Assembly (NCBI GenBank): GCA_039707465.1
Contig: CM077643.1
Coordinates: 331,348,419-331,412,418, forward strand
From: Rhabdophis nuchalis
Taxonomy: Eukaryota > Chordata > Lepidosauria > Squamata > Natricidae
DNA: 64,000 nucleotides
Direction of reading: 5' to 3'
The notes beneath the pieces were generated by a model. It made no database searches. It was not told the DNA's origin and was given only the letters and a program-made list of their open reading frames with translations. The number at the start of each line of letters is the position of its first letter. Position 1 is the stretch's first letter. Below are positions 1 through 15,100 of this stretch, piece after piece. The position numbers and the translations under genes are program-made.

Positions 1-129
1 GTTCTTCAGCTTCCATGATAAAATAGTTTAACACTGTGTTAAGGTTGCTAAGAAGCAACTCACAGCGCTGGAGAGACTGTAGAGTCTGTGGATCAATGAA
101 GTTAGATGACCCATCAAATAAGGGAGCAC
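1..129 (-). CDS. AHCTF1: AHCTF1 exon 15, cut by window edge
   Basis: The acceptor TTTTTTTAAG|GTG opens an exon encoding [37 protein letters not shown] and then runs off the left edge. It enters in phase 1. Confidence 0.93.
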
Positions 130-3100
130 CTTAAAAAAACAAGAGTTTTGACAACTTTAGTTAAGGGTCAAAATTCAACATGTTTTTATCCAATATAATT
201 AAACAATTAAGCCCAATTACCGTGTAATTTCTGTATACAATATGTTCCACTGTTTCAAAGCACATTCTATTACTTACAGAGACAAATGAAGTCTTCTTTT
301 GTTTTAACAACTTTACTCCATGCCCATTCGAGAACAAAACGTAAGTTGGGTGCAGAATCTGGTTGCTCTTTAAAAACCAAAAAGCAGAAATTATAGAAGT
401 TAATTTAACAAATAATTTTATTAATAAAATAATAACTCTATTGAACAATATTTTTTATTGAACCATAATAGTTTAATAATTTTATTGAAGGCTATGTTTA
501 CCTTCAGCAGTCCACTGTTTGATGCAGCTAGTAAGGAGTCCCAAAGAACTTGTCTGGATAGCAGTTGATAACACAGCTTCAAACTGCTCTTCCTAAAAAA
601 AAAATCAAAAAGAAAGCAAAACGCCATTATATCAGCATTTCATGGCATCAGTAATTCAAAATTTCAGCATTAAAAATGCAATCCATCTGTAGCTGCATAG
701 CAACTGACATGAGGGATCCAGTTAGCAATATGGACACACTGAGGCTGCTCACACATCTCATTTTTCTCATGGAATTTTTGTTATATCAAATGCTATTTCC
801 CAATTCGATTAGGCAGCACATAAAATTTAAGAATCAAATAACAGAATGACAGCATTTTCAATCATATCTTCAACATAAACTTACCTGGCTCAGACTTGTT
901 GACTGTATATCAATAAATCTTGGAGATAGTAAACCAGCTATAAGGCATCTATTATAACCCTCAGGAATAGTTTCATTTAATGAACAGGCAGAATTTTTTA
1001 AGAAATGCAATGTCTGCAATTAATTAAACAATTTTGCATTAGGACAAACTGTCTATAGAACACTGAAAAATTACTACACACTGGAACATTACTAAAATTA
1101 ACAATTCTTGTTCAAATAAAGGCACATACATTATATATATATTAATTTTATTCCATATTTTCTATACCAAGCAAAGAAGCTATAAGAAATAAATGTGACT
1201 GTGTTGGGTACTGGCAGGATAGTAGAAATCAAGACCCTGTAAAAGTGCCTCTGAAAAATTGTGTGGTACAAAAAGTCATTCATGTTTAAGAACTATTTTT
1301 AAGTGATTCCAAATACAGATAAGTCCATGACTTATGACTAGTCACTTAGCAACAATTTAAAGTTCTGACAAACCTACTGAGATAGGGTATTTATGATCTG
1401 ATTTGAAATTCTGAAAGTTTCCCTCCCCTCCCGTCAAATTGCCACACTTTGGGTGCCCAGGCTGCATTTATGGTCACTTGCAGCATCCCACAGTCCCATG
1501 ATGTTTTACAACGGTTTTTTTTTAAACCTGGCATTTATTTCCAGGTTTTGATAATCCGTGCCCATAACAAACCGCTGGTTAATAGCTGTGATGATTCGCT
1601 TAATGACTATTGCAAGAAAGACTGTAAGACCAGATCAGTCAAGTGACTGACCCATTTTACAACTGTCATGATTTACAATCATGATGGGCAGGCTCCATTG
1701 TTGTCATAAATCAAGAACTACTGTGCCAGTTAAGAAAATATGTAAAATGTTTAAAAATGGGAAAGTAAACATTTTTAAAGGAAGTGGTAGGGTCTGGTCT
1801 CAGCAAATATAATGAAAAATATAAGCAGGCATATAAAAAATCATAACTTCTGCATTGCCAGCTCCAGGGTTATGTTTTCCCATATCAACAAAATGTTGGT
1901 CCTTTGGTTGCAACAGGAATTGACATACCCGTTTTCACCTAAGAGCTAAAAGAATGACTGGCCCAAGACACCTAAGCCTTAATGTAGAACTAGAACTCAG
2001 TCACCTGATTTGTGGCCTGATGCCTTAACCACTAGACCAAACTGGCTCTGCAGGGTTAGAACGAAAATCAACAAATAACTATTAAACCACTAGATTTTTT
2101 TAAAGGCAGGTATTAGAAATGAAGTTTCCAAAGTAAAGCTAATTCACGTTTATGAATTGAAAAAGATAAGAAAATACATAAAGAAAATACAGTAATATAG
2201 CAGTAAGCAAATAATACTTACATCTTTTTGAAATCCTGTACAAGACATATGAACTATTCCACAATTCAGCAAACAAGTGACATCTATGAAACAGAGTTCT
2301 TCATTAGAATAATGAGGGGCAAATGACTGGTATTATAATTGGGGGGTGGGGGAGGAAGCGAGCTTTCCAGGAATTTTATTTCAAAATGCTGGCCTACATA
2401 GGGGCACTGATGCAGAGACAATAATTGTATAAGATGAAGAGTTAAATTCCTTCAGCCTACAACCAGGTCTCTGTCCAAATCAATGGACTATAATTTAATT
2501 CTATGAATCAGTCTCGCTCTTGAAAATATATATTCAATCATTTTAAAACCAAGCTAGGGATAACGACGGCTGCCCAGTATGCTACTACTTTTACAGTATT
2601 GATCTAGTATATCAACTTCTTGTCCCTGTACAATAGAAGCAGGAGGAAGGTTTGCAAAAAAAAGAAAGAAAGAAAGGTTAGGTACACAACACAAAGAAAA
2701 TACAAGGAGAAAGGGCACTGGCTTAAAAAGAAAGGGAGAGAGTAGCTTTTCCAGTACTAACGTCTGCCCAAACCCAAATCCCAACATTTAAATTTAAAAT
2801 TAAATGCGACTCCCTGGGCAGAGAATAACAAATAATACAGTTGACATTAAACATTAAGTGTAGTATGAAAGAATCATACTTTTTATCACTAGCACTACCC
2901 AAAGGAAACCCTAGGATGTTATTTTTTTTTAAAATCAAAATGCAGCAATGTACATTTCATATACAAGTAATCCTTGACTAACAACCAGTTGATCCCAGAA
3001 TTTCAGTTGTTAAGCAAGACGGTTAAGTGAGTTTTTATGATCTTTCTTGCCACAGTTGTCAAATGAATTGTTCTTAAGTTCAGAACAGTTGTTAAGTGAA

Positions 3101-6100
3101 TCTTGCTTCCCCACTGACTTTGTCTGTCAGAAGGTCGCAAAAGCTGGCCACATGACTCCAGAATACTAGCACTGTCAAGACTCCAAATTTTGATCATGTG
3201 ACCATGGAATTGCTGCAACAGTCGTGTGACAAATGATCATATGTCACTTTTGGGGGGGCCTTCGTAACTTCAAACTAAATAAATGGTTGTAAGTTGAGGA
3301 CTATCTGTATTAAGAATAAATATGAACTTTACAGGGCACTTTTCCTGCAGCTAACATACAAATTAATGGCAGGATTTGATTTACTGCAGCAGAATGTGCA
3401 TTATTCTTATTAGATTTTTATCCCGCTTTTCGTGCCTGGAAAGGCTATCACAGCAATATTTCAAAAGTATATTGTGGATGCAATAAGTTCAGAATGCTCC
3501 CATAAAAGCAGTTGATAATATGCTTACCAAAATTGTAAGTGCTTGGGTTAAAAAACTGCTCAGGTGGAGGATAAGAAGGAGGTACTCCCCGAGTAAAGCT
3601 GCGTTCATGTACCAAGACATCCAAAATATGATTAGGAGAGGTGATGCTTACTATCGCATCCAAAGACCATAATGCAAAATATGGACAATTGTGTAACAAT
3701 TCCCCTGGCCTTAAGAAAACAGAAAAAGAAGTAGTAAATCTGACAGCATTAAAATCTATTCTTTTTTAAATTTTGTGATAAGAAGAAACTACCACTTACC
3801 TTAATGAATCTGGCATCTGAGCATGATACCAGCGATTTATATCAAAAATACCTAAGTAGGTAGATGGCTTGCCTTGACCATAGGTATTTACTTGCCAGCT
3901 AAAGACAGATACACTTGTATCAGGTGATGTGACTGGATCAAAAAGAAAAGGCGATGGAATTACTATAAAAGGCAGCTACAAATTATATCAATAAAATTCT
4001 GTGGAATAGATTTGCCTTCTTTTACAACTCAAGAGGTAGCCACGCAACATAATTAAATTCTTAACTATGTACAATCTCTGAATGTCATGCAGTCCTAATT
4101 TATTAAGCTACTTAGTGCAATATAAGCTAAGAGTCCATGAATATAAGCGCATGTGACATTTGCTCTCAGCTACCTTTCTTTGCTAAAGGTAAAAAAATCC
4201 AACTCAACCCAAGCCAAGCCAATTAGTTTTATAACCCTTCACCAAAAATTTAAATATCCAAAAATATTTCTTTTTTTCAGAGGTGGTTATTGCATTTAAG
4301 GTGGCAGAAAGTTTCATTTTTTTCTTTAAAAAAAGATGACTGATGGCTACCTCTTGAGTTGATATATGCAGCAAAAAAACTCACATCAATGTCCACTTAC
4401 CTTTTCATGTGAGAACCAGTGGTTATACAGACTGTAATTCATTTAATCTTTGCCATATTAGTCTATTATTATTTTATATTAGTCTATCCTTATAAAATAT
4501 ACTTAAAGATTAAACAACTATCAAAACTGAATGATAAAAGTGCTATTGAATCACTGTGTAAAAGATGAAAAATTGCTCTAAATATCATTTCTGAAATGTA
4601 TACAGCTGTGACCATCTGGAGCTTTTTGATAATAGAATAACACAGTTGGAAGGGACCTTGGAAGTCTTCTAGTCCAACCCCCTACTCAGGCAGGAAACCC
4701 TATTCCATTTCAGAGAAATGGTTATCTAATCTCTTCTTTAAAACTTCCAGTGAGGGAGCATTCACAACTTCTGGAGGAAGTTGTTCCACTGTCTTCTCTC
4801 CTTATTTAGTTTCCATCCATTGCTTCTTGTTGTGCCTTCAGGAGTTTTAGAGAATAGCTTGACTCCCTCTTCTTTGTGGCAGCCCGAGATATTGCAACAC
4901 TACTAACATGTCACCCTTAGTCCTTCTTTTCATTATAATAGACATACCCAATTCCAGCAACCGTTCTTCATGTTTTAGCCTTCAATCCCCTAATCATGTT
5001 TGGTGCTCTTCTCTGCACTCTTTCTATAGTCTCAACATCTTTTGTACAACGTGGCGATCCAAAACTGGACTCAGTATTCCAAGAGTGGTCTTACCAAGGC
5101 ATTATAAAGTGATATTAACACTTCACGTGATGTTGGTTCTATCCCTCTGTTAATGCAGCCAACAACTAACTGTGTTGGCTTTTTTGGCAGCTGCAGCACA
5201 CTGCTGGCTCACGTTATCATCCACTGGAACTCCTAGATCCCTTTCATAGTTACTATTATTGAGCCAGGTAGCACCTATACCATACCTGTGCATTTGGTTT
5301 TTCTTGCCTAAATGTAGAACCATACTTTTTTCACCATTGAATTTCATTTTATTAGTCAGGGCCGAGTATCCCACTGCATACTTCCCTGCATGTAGATGCA
5401 GTTCCATTGAGGACTACATGTTGAGTGTGGTTGGTCAGATAGATTGTTCAATAATTACTATGGACAAGTAGATTTTGGCTCATAGACCATATACAGTACA
5501 TCATGCAAGACCTCTATAATTGGGAAGCATCCTCTGTCCTTGAAGAACCATTTTATACCTCAGATTATGTCGCCCCATTTTTATGATTGAAAAGATCTGA
5601 TCTATTTAATAATAATATAGTCTAATCTAATAATAATCTAATATAGACTATTTCCAGACTAGTGCACAAAAAGACATGGGTGAATGTGATGACACAAGTA
5701 GAGAGTGAAAGGGAAAATGTTGTACCATCCATCATATCTTGCACTGCTGGGAAGCACTCCCCCAAGGCATTAAAGCAATACTCAAGCCCATTGCACCGAT
5801 GTTCCTGTGTCTAAAAAATGTAACAGATCTCTAATAAGTATTCTTGGAAAATATAGAGTTATGTGACTTATTGATCTGTTCAGAAAGTGCAGCTATGTCT
5901 GTCATTCTATTCTCTAACTGCCAAAGCCAGAAATAGCTCCTTTAGTTGTTCTCAGTCAGATCTAAATATTTCATTCTGTTTGATAATGCAATAAAAACCC
6001 TAATTCTGTTCCTCTCCCCATTCTCCACACCAGATCTGGGAGTTTGACATTGGAACACAATGCCCATACAGGAAGAACAATAGGAACCTTAACTGTGCAA

Positions 6101-9100
6101 GCAGAAGGACACTCTTTTATATTAAATATAAATTTGTATGTCTTTGTGGATGCAAACATACTTTTCAGTGATTTTTTTTGTCAAAGCAATGGTTCTAATA
6201 CAGATTTATAAGACTTCACAAAATGTTTCTAGGTTGTTCATAATAAAACATGTACCACAAATTGTTACTAAGAATTAAACAGGACATAAAACTTTAATCA
6301 ACATTTATGCAGTAACAAATTGTATAGTTCTAGCTTGAGTCTGACATAACAAGTTCTCATTATTAAGTTGTGATGTTTACAATACTAACCTTCATTAATA
6401 CTATCTTCTCTGTCAACATGGCTTCGAGATTTTTCTATAGTTTGACAACCGATTAATTTGGTATTGCTAGGCTGTCCTCTCAAAGAGGAAACTCCCCCTG
6501 TAAGGTCCAGACTGTATCTTTCTTCACAGTATTCCAAACCCTGGAAAAATATTATATCAAATCAGTGCATCTGATCAAGAACACGAGAACTTCAATTCTT
6601 AATATCAAATGTTTAACAGCTTGGGTGCTTGAAAAAACACTTTTCAATTATGATTTTAAAAAATTGGTCTTAAAAGTATTACCTGAATGACAACTTTCCA
6701 TCAATAGCATTGACAGTTTTCAGACACCATTGGTGTTTATAATTTTTAAGAATGAAGTGAAAGATAAAGAACAACTGTTTCCACTGAGCGCAGGAAACAT
6801 ATTGAACCCTGCCTAATTGTCATGAACGCTCAGTAGTAGAGAAGTGGCAATGCTTCTTTAAATAAAAATGTAAAAAACTGTTAGAACTACTTTGAGGATA
6901 TATGTGTGTTTTCTCCAAGGATGCAAAACTTTGATTCTAAATTACTTTCCATAAAATTAGAACAATCAAATCAGAGGTTATACATTCCCAGTAGTTCACA
7001 GATCAATATATCTCTTGATATTAACTAACCAAAGTTATTTTAAATGAGGAAATACTGTTGGAATTTTTAAAATCAGAAATCATTTTATTGTTTAGTAGCA
7101 CAGAAAGTATTTTAAAATAAGAGCAATTTATTTTGGTTTTCTAATCATTTATGTTTTAAACATAATAATTGCACAAATACAATTACACTTAAAGTATACT
7201 TAAAGAAACATTTATACCTCTCAGTGTTTATTGTAAAAGTAAATAACCAAGCTGATAAACATACAAACCAGTAGGCAGTTCACATATCAGAGTTAGTAAG
7301 CAAAAAGGTGACTATGACATTTCAGCACCTATGATGAATCTAGTTCAATGTTAGGCAATTTATACATGAGCTATTAATTCAGTATATGAATATAATTCAA
7401 AATCAGGTGTGTTTTTCTGTTTAAATTAAACAACTTTTGAAGGGGAAAGGCAGGAAACTGAATTTATGAAAAAATGTAATGGTTGATATGCAGTTAAACC
7501 TATGGAAAATTAACCCTGGAAGGAAGTTTATATGTGAATTTTTTTCTAAGCTTCTCAGAATGTTTGAGGCTTGTTCTTCCTAAAACAGGTGAAAGATAAA
7601 TAAATTATTACTCATAAGCCACTAAAAATATCTGCTTAAAATATCTCAAAATGAAGTTCAAGTGGTTTTGTGGTGTTGCATTAAGCACCAGAGACTAAAA
7701 TAAATGCTTTGAAATGTATATATAAATATAAGGACAATTTCATTATTATAGTTCTTATGAATAACCACTGTCCATTTCCTTCTAACATGACCTCAGGTTT
7801 AAGATCTCCTCATTTACAGTCCCACTTTCAAGTTCCCACCCTAAAGATTCCCAGAAAAATGCTGTGCAAGGTTAACAGAATCTATCAGAGATTGGACAAT
7901 TATAATTGCTTCTCCAAGTTGCTTTTCCTGAATCTCATTAAGATTATGGAACATCTTGATGAAATCTGGATGTCTGCTGGATGTATAAAAAATATGAAGA
8001 TGATGGCCCAACTGTACAACTGAAGTCACACCCCCTTTTATTTGTTGCATGTATAGGGCCATGGCTTCTATCACGCAACCATGGCAATCACTCTTTTTTT
8101 GAACACTCTCCCACTTGATGCCTCCCTCTCTGAATCCTATTTACATTCAAACACTACATTGTTATTTACTTTCTTATAAAATCAACAATTTTAAATCTGT
8201 GGCAGGAAACGGCCCATAATTAAATTATATCCTATTATTAATCTTTTTCTCATTTTTAACAATTAATAATGTGAATTGCTGAATAAGTACAAAACTCAAC
8301 ATGTATAACATGTTAACGATTGAGAAGAAACTGCTGAATGCACAGATGTGCACGTGAAATTAAAAATGTTCTTAATACAGTCTAAAATGTGTAGAATTAT
8401 CTCAATAGCCATTGTATTAAAAACAAGTTGAGCATGTATTTCTCCCACAGCAAGAAACCAAATTACCTTAAAATCTAAATTAACATAATTGCAAGCAAAC
8501 TAGTAGTCCATTTGCAGTGGTGAAATTAATGCCTTGTCAAACAATGCTGTAATAGGTTCTAATACCCTTCACTTTAGTACTTAAAATTTAAACATAATAC
8601 TTTACCTCATACATGATTTGTCCTGATGCCAACCGCCTTCTGTCACTGAAAGCCAACTGAAGCAGATGTAAACTAAGAATATCTCCTTCACTAAAATGAA
8701 ATATCAAGATTATAATAAATATAAGCATCTCAATTATTTACTATGTAATATAAAGTAGATAGAAAATTAAGCACAGCTATATAGTAAATCACATAAAAAA
8801 TACCTTGTGACTCTAGGGATTTTTTTATTATGCCTCTATGTGCACAACTGTTTGAGATGTGAAGCTAATGAAAATATTACTATAATCTCTAAAGCAGACT
8901 TATACAGTTGAAAGATAAAGAAAGCTCTAACTCAACTGGAAACATCCTGGCAAAATAAATACAAAATTTCAGCCCTGTGCATAACACAACTATACTACTG
9001 TGTAAAACTCCTCTGCCAACAGTTCAAAATACCTCTCCCATCCCTCATCTATCACTGATGATGGTGTAGTGGTTAGAATGCAGTACTGCAGGCTAATTCT

Positions 9101-12100
9101 ACTGAATGCAGTTTGATTCTCACTAGCTCAAGGTTGACTCAGCCTTCCATCCTTCCAAGGTCGGTAAAATGAGGATTCATTTGGGGGGCAATATGCGGAC
9201 TCTGTAAACCACTTAGAAGGGGCTGTAAAGCACTGTGAAGTGCTATATAAGTCTTAAGTATTACTGCTATTGCTATCACTACAGCAAAGGTTGTTATTCC
9301 TATTTCAGATGTAGAAGCTCCCTCAATTGCACAAAAAACAAATTGTCCCTATTAATTTCATGCAATTACCAGGATCCATTCCATTTAAATAATCATGAAA
9401 TTATATTCATATATAATTAAATGTACAATACAATACAATACAATAGCAGAGTTGGAAGGGACCTTGTAGGTTTTCTAGTCCAACCTCCTGCGTGGGCAGG
9501 AACCTTATACCATTTCAGACAAATGGCTATCTAACATCTTTTTAAAGACTTCCAGGGTTGGGGCATTCACAACTTCTGGAGGCAAGCTGTTCCAGAGGTT
9601 AATTGTTCTAACTGTCAGGAAATTTCTCCTTAGTTCTAAATTGCTTCTCTCCTTGATTAGTTTCCACCCATTGCTTCTTGTCCTGCCCCCAGGTGCCTTG
9701 GAGAATAGTTTGACTCCCTCTTCTTTGTGGCACCCTCTGAGATATCGGAACACTGCTATCATGTCTCCCCTGGTCCTTCTCTTCATCAAACTAGACATAC
9801 CCAGCTCCTGCAACCGTTCTTCAAATGTTTTAGTCTCCAGTCCCCTAATCATCTTGGTTGCTCTTCTCTGCACTCTTTCCAGAGTCTCCACGTCTTTTCT
9901 ACATCGTGGCGACCAAAACTGTATGCAGTATTCCAAGTATGGCCTTACCAAGGCACTATACAGTGGCATTAACACTTCACGTGTTAATGTGAACAAGAAT
10001 TGCAGGCATCTTCATGTTTCTATAGAATAGCAGTCTAGTCTTTAGTATGCAAGAATAATACATACTAAAACTACTGGGAACCTTAAACCTAATAAAGTTT
10101 TAAGGGACACATGTTTAATACAAAACAAATCCATGTTTCCTAGATGAAATGAAATTTCAGCACATAAGTAGGAAAATAAAGACTTTATAGGGGTAGATAA
10201 TTGCCCCTAAAGATCCTAATTTTTGATTCCCATTTCAGATTATTGGTTTTGAAACACATACAGCTACATACCTAGAGTCTGGTAAAACAACTCTCTCCAA
10301 TGAACCAATTTCTTATTAGAGCGTAGCAATACAAGTAAACACAAGTTAAATCATGATTTGAACACTTTTTAGAATCTAGTATCATCAGAATGGCCAAACT
10401 GCTTCACCCACCTTTCTTGTGTTGATTGGACAGCCCACAAGTAGCAACAATTGCGAGGATCATTTTCAGGTTCTTGAAAAGTAACACCATATACAGGAAC
10501 TCTCCCTCCCTCTAACTGGAAATGGTATCTGAATATTAGGGGTAGGATAGAAGACATGGGAAATGGATACACATTTAAAAATAATTCTCTAGTTTACAGG
10601 ACACTGTATTATTTTGACGTATTTACTAAATATTTATTGTTTTATAATGGATGGAAATATTTTAATTCACTATTCAATTATACAATCAACACAGAAATGA
10701 GAGGAAATATGGTATTTTGGGTGATGCATAATCTACATTGCAGGATTCTACAATATGGACTACTAAAATTATGCTGCCTGAATTAAAAGACAGATCTCAT
10801 GGAACTGTTTCAAAACTTATAGAAACAAAAGTATTAAGTAGGTAACCATATCATCAATCCTAATTATAATATGTGCATAATAAAATGGCATATGTTTGAT
10901 GCATTTTTCATATGAGGAACTTTATTTATTTTCTCCTAAACTATAAGCCAATAATTGGAGTTATTTGATTCACTGAACATACTGGAATTAATCCAAGGAA
11001 CCATTCTATTGTGAAAAGGCTGGAACTTCACAATGAAATATGGTTTTTGCAAATGTCTTTTTATTCGTAGTATCAGGCATAAATGTTCTGCATGTAGGAT
11101 TTTAATTCTCCAGGACAAAACTTCAAGGCTCCAGAGGATGGAAGAATCAATAGAAATTGCTTCATCCCACTCTTTCTCTAGAAAGCGAATCTCATAAATG
11201 GATCTACACTTGTGAGAACTTTAATGCTATGTCACTTTTCAATTATTTCCTCCAAATTGCTGCACATGTGTTATGTAATACATTAAGGTAAGTTTGAGTA
11301 ATACATTAACTCACACTAGTTCTAGCTGACAGGACCAATAGTGAGAACCTGTGGAAATGCAATCCAACATCTGGAGAGCTATATGTTGGTTCTTTTAGTA
11401 AGGGGACAAAATGTCCAGAATACGCATCTCAAAAATATATATGGATTTCAATGATCAGCATATTAGCATGTTTCCTTTTCAATTTATTTCATTAAATGAC
11501 ATACCACTTTTTATACACTTACTCTTTTTTCAAGCTTTTCATATTCCACAGTGAAAGGTAGCCATCAGAAAATCCTACAACTAACTGGTTGATTCTCTGT
11601 ATATATGAGAGAGTTGTCACAGCAGTTCCCGATGGGTTCAATAACTGGAAACAGAGATGTCGACCTTTCCTTCTTACAGTTTCCCTTACTTGTGGGATTT
11701 CAGAAGGGATTCCAGTAATAACTTCTAGATCTGTATATATGGCAATATATAACAAATTCTTACTGCCTTAATTAAAAGCTGCTTAAATAAATTGCTTACA
11801 GAATAAAGTAGTTTATGCACACAATAAAGTAAGACTGACTAATGATACAGATTGGTTTTCTTCAGCTCTTTTCATTTTAACTATTTTGTATCAATAGAAG
11901 AGAATTATAGTTCGTGGTTGAATTGTGAAGTCCTTGGTGCTCTCTGAGCTTGACTGTTTGCTTGCAGATGTTTTACTACCTGTCCAGGTAACATCATCAT
12001 GCTGTTATCTAGTCCAGTAATAAAATGTCTGCAATCAAACAAACAAGCTCAGAGAGTACCAAGGACTCCACAACTATTCTTGAACTGTGCATTCATTAGT

Positions 12101-15100
12101 TCATTCCTTTCTCTAAAAAATGAAGAGGAAATAAAAACATGTGATTTTGTTAACATTATAGATAATACGATTAAATACCTGCACAATCCAATATTTAACC
12201 TAAATAAATCTTTGAAATGATAACTTCACTATTATGTTTCTTTTCTGCATGTAATTTTTCAGTAATCTGTTGAGGCTGACTAGGGCTTTCCAATAGGTTG
12301 TTTCATTTTCTTTTTCCCCATCAATGCCATGTAGAATTGAGTACAATTTAATGCCTCCAGTGTCTAACAGCTAAAAATGAACAAATCAATAAATGTTCCA
12401 TTCAAAACATATGACGGTTTTATTACAAAGCCAAATTGACAGTTGCTTTCGTATTTAGTTCATTTAAAAATTTTCCTGAACATAAGACGGTCCTGAAAAA
12501 ATGACTATAGGAATCAACAGTTTCATATTCTAATTTTTCTACAAATACACATCACAATCTGAAGGTTCATAATAAAGCAAATGGTTTGCCTTTTGGACAT
12601 TATTTTGGACACATGAGAAAGAACAAGAGCACTCCAAATTTTGGTCCATAATATTAACAGTTTTCTATTTAATAAATCTATATATGGATTCAGTCACTTC
12701 ACTCAAGTGTAGGCTGGCGAGGTAAGATATTTGATATTCAGAGGCAGTAAGAAATAATAGCTAGTTAGGCAGTTGAAAGTTTCTAGATCTCTAAGTATTT
12801 GTTCCTAGCCCATTTAATACCATACGCAGGTTAGAGATACATCACATCTATAATCTACATCACTACTCTATTGCAGATAAATCTGAAAGCCCAGTATTTT
12901 AAGCTCAGTGAATTACCGCAGACAAAAAAAATTGCTCTATTTTATCTTCTCCTGCTGTCAACTTGTATTTCCCTTAATCAAATATACATATTATAAATTA
13001 ATAAATCAATGGCAGTCATCTTCCCAAAGATCAGTGATGAGAATTTCAATTAGTAGTGAGTTTCATTTTGTAAATTATACTCCCATATAATCTAGAAAAC
13101 CTAATTTCTCTAGAAATCAATATTACAGATAAAAAGGAATGTCATTTACCAGAAGCTTCTATTTCATTCTGGTTACATGATAAGTCATCCAAGCAAAGAT
13201 CTATCAAGAGGACATGACCAACATCAGTAACCACCACAGCCACACCAAACAGCCATCTGAGGCACTGATGCAAGTGCTGAGTTGTCAAGCTGGCTCCTCC
13301 ATGGTTTATAATTGGTTCAATGGCAGTGACCTAAAAAAGGGTAACATTAGTTAAGCAGTTGGACAACCTATAGGATAAACACATAAACAGTCAATGTTAC
13401 TTTGGGGTTTATATCTGTAATTCTTTAATTATTGAAATCCAGCCAAAATATCCAAATAACGTCTACCACACTCACTTTAACATAGTAATTCAGAAAAGCT
13501 ATTTTTGCTGCTTAAGTACTAATACTGATACGGTCAATTCCTCTTCAAATGCAAAGAGTGCAATTTTGTCACATGGCCACTAAAAGCTATTAGAAAACTT
13601 TCATTAATTTTTCATATATTTGGCACACATTGATTAATTATTGTTCCAAAATAATTGCAAAGAAGCTTTTCATTTATCATTTATATCTCATAAGAAATCC
13701 ATTAATTTATCCTTTGAATGTTATGAATCATGCAATATAATTTTTTCCAGGATGACAAACAGCAAAGAAATTTGCTTAGAATACCCTAACTTAATTTTGA
13801 AATTAATGAGATTCAATGCATTGCCAAAAGAAATAACTAAGTTTCCTAAACACAACAAATGCTCGTTAAAAAAACCACTCTTCATATAATGCCATCCAAC
13901 CTCTTTTTGAATTTGAACAACCAGATTAATTTCTCCCATGGGGACTTTTAGGTAGTTTTAAATTGGGTTTTTAAAATTTGGTTTTAGCGCAGGATAGGTT
14001 ATTTAATAGTTTTTTAAATTATATTTATTGTATTTTGTATGTTTTTAAATTTTCCTGTGCGCCGCCCTGGGTCCTTCGTGGAGAAGGGCGGGATATAAAT
14101 TTAAATAAATAAATAAATAAAAATTTTGGCAATTATTTTTTCATTTACTAGAATACTGAATTCCCTTTAAGGATTGTGTTTGCTTTCTCACAAAATATTT
14201 TTAGTTAGGATACCTCGTTACATACTGCTTTCTAATATTACATATTAGAATTAATTTTCTTATCTAAATCAGAAATGAGTGATTTCTCATTCTTTTGCTG
14301 ACCTCATCCACACCTTTAGCATTTTAAGAGTAAAAACTGAAGTGTAGAGGACCTACTGAATCATCACACTTCATTTCTGATTTTATCTAAATATAACATT
14401 GAGTACAATTCTAGTCAAATTCAATGTTTGTTTTAAATTTATATCTAAATATTGAGGGCAGAGAAAACTGGGGGAAAATCAGAAGAGAGTTTTCTGATTA
14501 TCGGCATACACATACGCTTATTTAAATAAACAAATAAAATAAAGTAGCAGCATATTGGCTGCATCTACCCCAAAAGCCAGACAGAGAACTATCCACACAG
14601 TTCTCACTGAATTCTTAAAATGTTCTTCCTAAGAATCAGGTTGCTCTCAAAAACAGCAGATATTCCTAAAGAAAGGACTATTCTTACTTCCAATTTTGGC
14701 CAATTCTATGCATCAGCAGATCAGCTGTGCTACTACTGTCAGAGGCTGCCCAAGGCAGAAAAGAACAACAACAACAAAAATACAATTATGATTGCTTATT
14801 ATAATCTGTAGAAATCCAGATGCACTTGGCAATACATTTGAAACAAATAAGGTAGAAAGACAAACTAAGGGTCACTTTAACCACATATCTATTATTTTAC
14901 CATGACTAAAGTATAAATTTAGTTGTGGCAAAATGATAAAAAGTTATTTCACAGAGGAGAAGACAAATGTGTGAATTTTTGTTTCTCTTTATCTCTTCTT
15001 TTATATTACATAAAATTCTTTACTGTTCTCGCCAAGAGTTTATTTCTGCATTCACTAGTAGCTCAGCCTGCTTAGTATTCTTTTCTAGAATGTATTGCAA

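Noticed and set aside
7841..8074. 77-codon minus-strand open frame in AHCTF1 intron 7
   Set aside because: Protein-like in parts, but no family recognised, no splice signals and it does not fit ELYS; kept only as a note.
9058..9277. Possible tRNA gene
   Set aside because: Box A/B-like sequence belongs to a SINE with a characteristic body and tail, repeated at 26632; no cloverleaf with paired acceptor stem was seen.
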